Shown in pieces: positions 4,855 to 5,405 of a stretch of DNA of 5,405 bases. A program made the translations under genes and the position numbers. Location of the stretch: positions 1-5,405 of the forward strand of contig JARRNO010000150.1 of assembly GCA_037384885.1 (NCBI GenBank), written 5' to 3'. This stretch comes from JARRNO01 sp037384885. GTDB lineage: Bacteria; Acidobacteriota; UBA4820; DSQY01. Numbering within the stretch: the stretch's first letter is position 1; each line of letters opens with the position of its first letter. Under the pieces are notes generated by a model that saw only the letters and a program-made list of their open reading frames with translations, was not told the DNA's origin and did no database searches.

Positions 4855-5405
4855 TCAGGGTGCGGAACCACCCTGGCCTTGCTGCAGTTGCTCTTGAGCG
4901 CCCTGGAGTTCCTGGCGGATATTCTCTTTCTGCTGGAGCAAACCCTCCGCCTGCTGGTTGAGGGCGTCCAGCTTGCGGGTGGCGTCGTCCAGCTGGCACT
5001 GCGCCTCATTGATCTTTTGCTGAATCTCCGCCATCAAGGCTGCATCGCCTGGTTTGGCCTGGGCCTTTTCCGTCTGCGCCTGAGCCAGCTTCTGCTCCGC
5101 CTCCTGCCGCTTGCTCGCGGCGTTGCTCTTTTCGTGAGCGACTTTCTGAAGCTTGATTTCGATCCCCTCCAAGTCCTGGGCCCGTGTCCGGGCGAGGCCA
5201 AGCATTTGTATCACTTTGCTCATCTTCGGATTGGGCCCGGATAAAGCTTGAGAATCGGGAAGTTTGGGAAAATGGCAGGCCACGGAAATGGGTTCGCCCG
5301 CACTGGCCCTTGCGGCCTGCTCGTTGAAGTAGCGGGCCTGTTCCGGATCGGTGCGGACCACGGAGAGCGCGCTTTGCGAAAGGTAGGCGGCGCACAAGGC
5401 TCGCT
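4855..5405 (-). CDS. Unrecognised protein with C-terminal coiled coil, C-terminal fragment (runs off right edge)
   Basis: The frame is open from the right edge to a TGA at 4857-4855, giving 182 visible residues; a TTG at 5397 is not a convincing start, so the true N-terminus is outside the window. I do not recognise the family. The first 60 or so visible residues are mixed helical, with an Ala-rich CAAYLSQSALSVVRTDPEQA stretch and then HFPKLPDSQALSGPNPK. From about LGLARTRAQDLEG onward the protein is almost entirely heptad-rich and Gln/Glu/Lys/Ala-rich (for example QEAEQKLAQAQTEKAQAK and LDALNQQAEGLLQQKENI), broken once near KPGDAA. That predicts a long two-part coiled coil, probably an antiparallel hairpin or an oligomerisation stalk, ending in QQGQGGSAP. 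The downstream TPR-PDZ gene begins 76 bp later with no visible promoter between. A structural or scaffold role is inference; location in the cell cannot be read without the N-terminus. Confidence 0.85.
   Translation of the reverse strand, partial: RALCAAYLSQSALSVVRTDPEQARYFNEQAARASAGEPISVACHFPKLPDSQALSGPNPKMSKVIQMLGLARTRAQDLEGIEIKLQKVAHEKSNAASKRQEAEQKLAQAQTEKAQAKPGDAALMAEIQQKINEAQCQLDDATRKLDALNQQAEGLLQQKENIRQELQGAQEQLQQGQGGSAP

Noticed and set aside
4779..5009. N-terminal extension of the TPR-PDZ frame upstream of 4778
   Set aside because: The 77 added residues are Arg/Ser/Pro-rich, unlike a protein domain, would bury the signal peptide and overlap the coiled-coil gene in another frame; the ATG at 4778 has a good ribosome binding site.

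Overview
This is a GC-rich bacterial window (about 60% G+C by eye). All six supported protein genes lie on the minus strand, so transcription runs from high to low coordinates. Four of the six carry clear signal peptides. The mix of envelope and secreted proteins with a NimA-like flavoenzyme would fit an uncultured Acidobacteriota or Desulfobacterota-type genome. That placement rests on family resemblance only; no marker gene is present.

Layout in transcription order. (1) 5405-4855: the C-terminal 182 residues of an unrecognised protein ending in a long coiled coil; its start is off the window. (2) 4778-2826: an exported 650-residue TPR protein with a PDZ domain inserted between two TPR blocks. 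It follows (1) after 76 bp with no visible promoter, so the two are probably co-transcribed. (3) 2683-2222: a 153-residue NimA-like FMN split-barrel protein with its own sigma70-like promoter. (4) 2072-1128: an unrecognised protein with a signal peptide, an extracytoplasmic domain and three C-terminal membrane helices; a possible promoter precedes it. (5) 855-298: a small secreted, Ser/Thr/Gly-rich protein with a fibronectin-like tail, preceded by the best promoter in the window (TTGACT, 17 bp, TATATT). (6) 171-1: the first 57 residues of another secreted protein, with a signal peptide, an INYQG motif and a strong ribosome binding site; it runs off the left edge and is probably co-transcribed with (5).

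The non-coding stretches are all under 300 bp. The longest (856-1127) holds the promoter for (5) and several GC-rich dyads that may mark the end of the transcript of (4). A 14-base sequence occurs in two of the intergenic gaps.

No mobile element, CRISPR array, tRNA or rRNA is visible. The gene order does not form a recognisable defence, biosynthetic or secretion system. The most interesting items are the TPR-PDZ-TPR protein with its coiled-coil neighbour, and the paired secreted proteins at the left edge.
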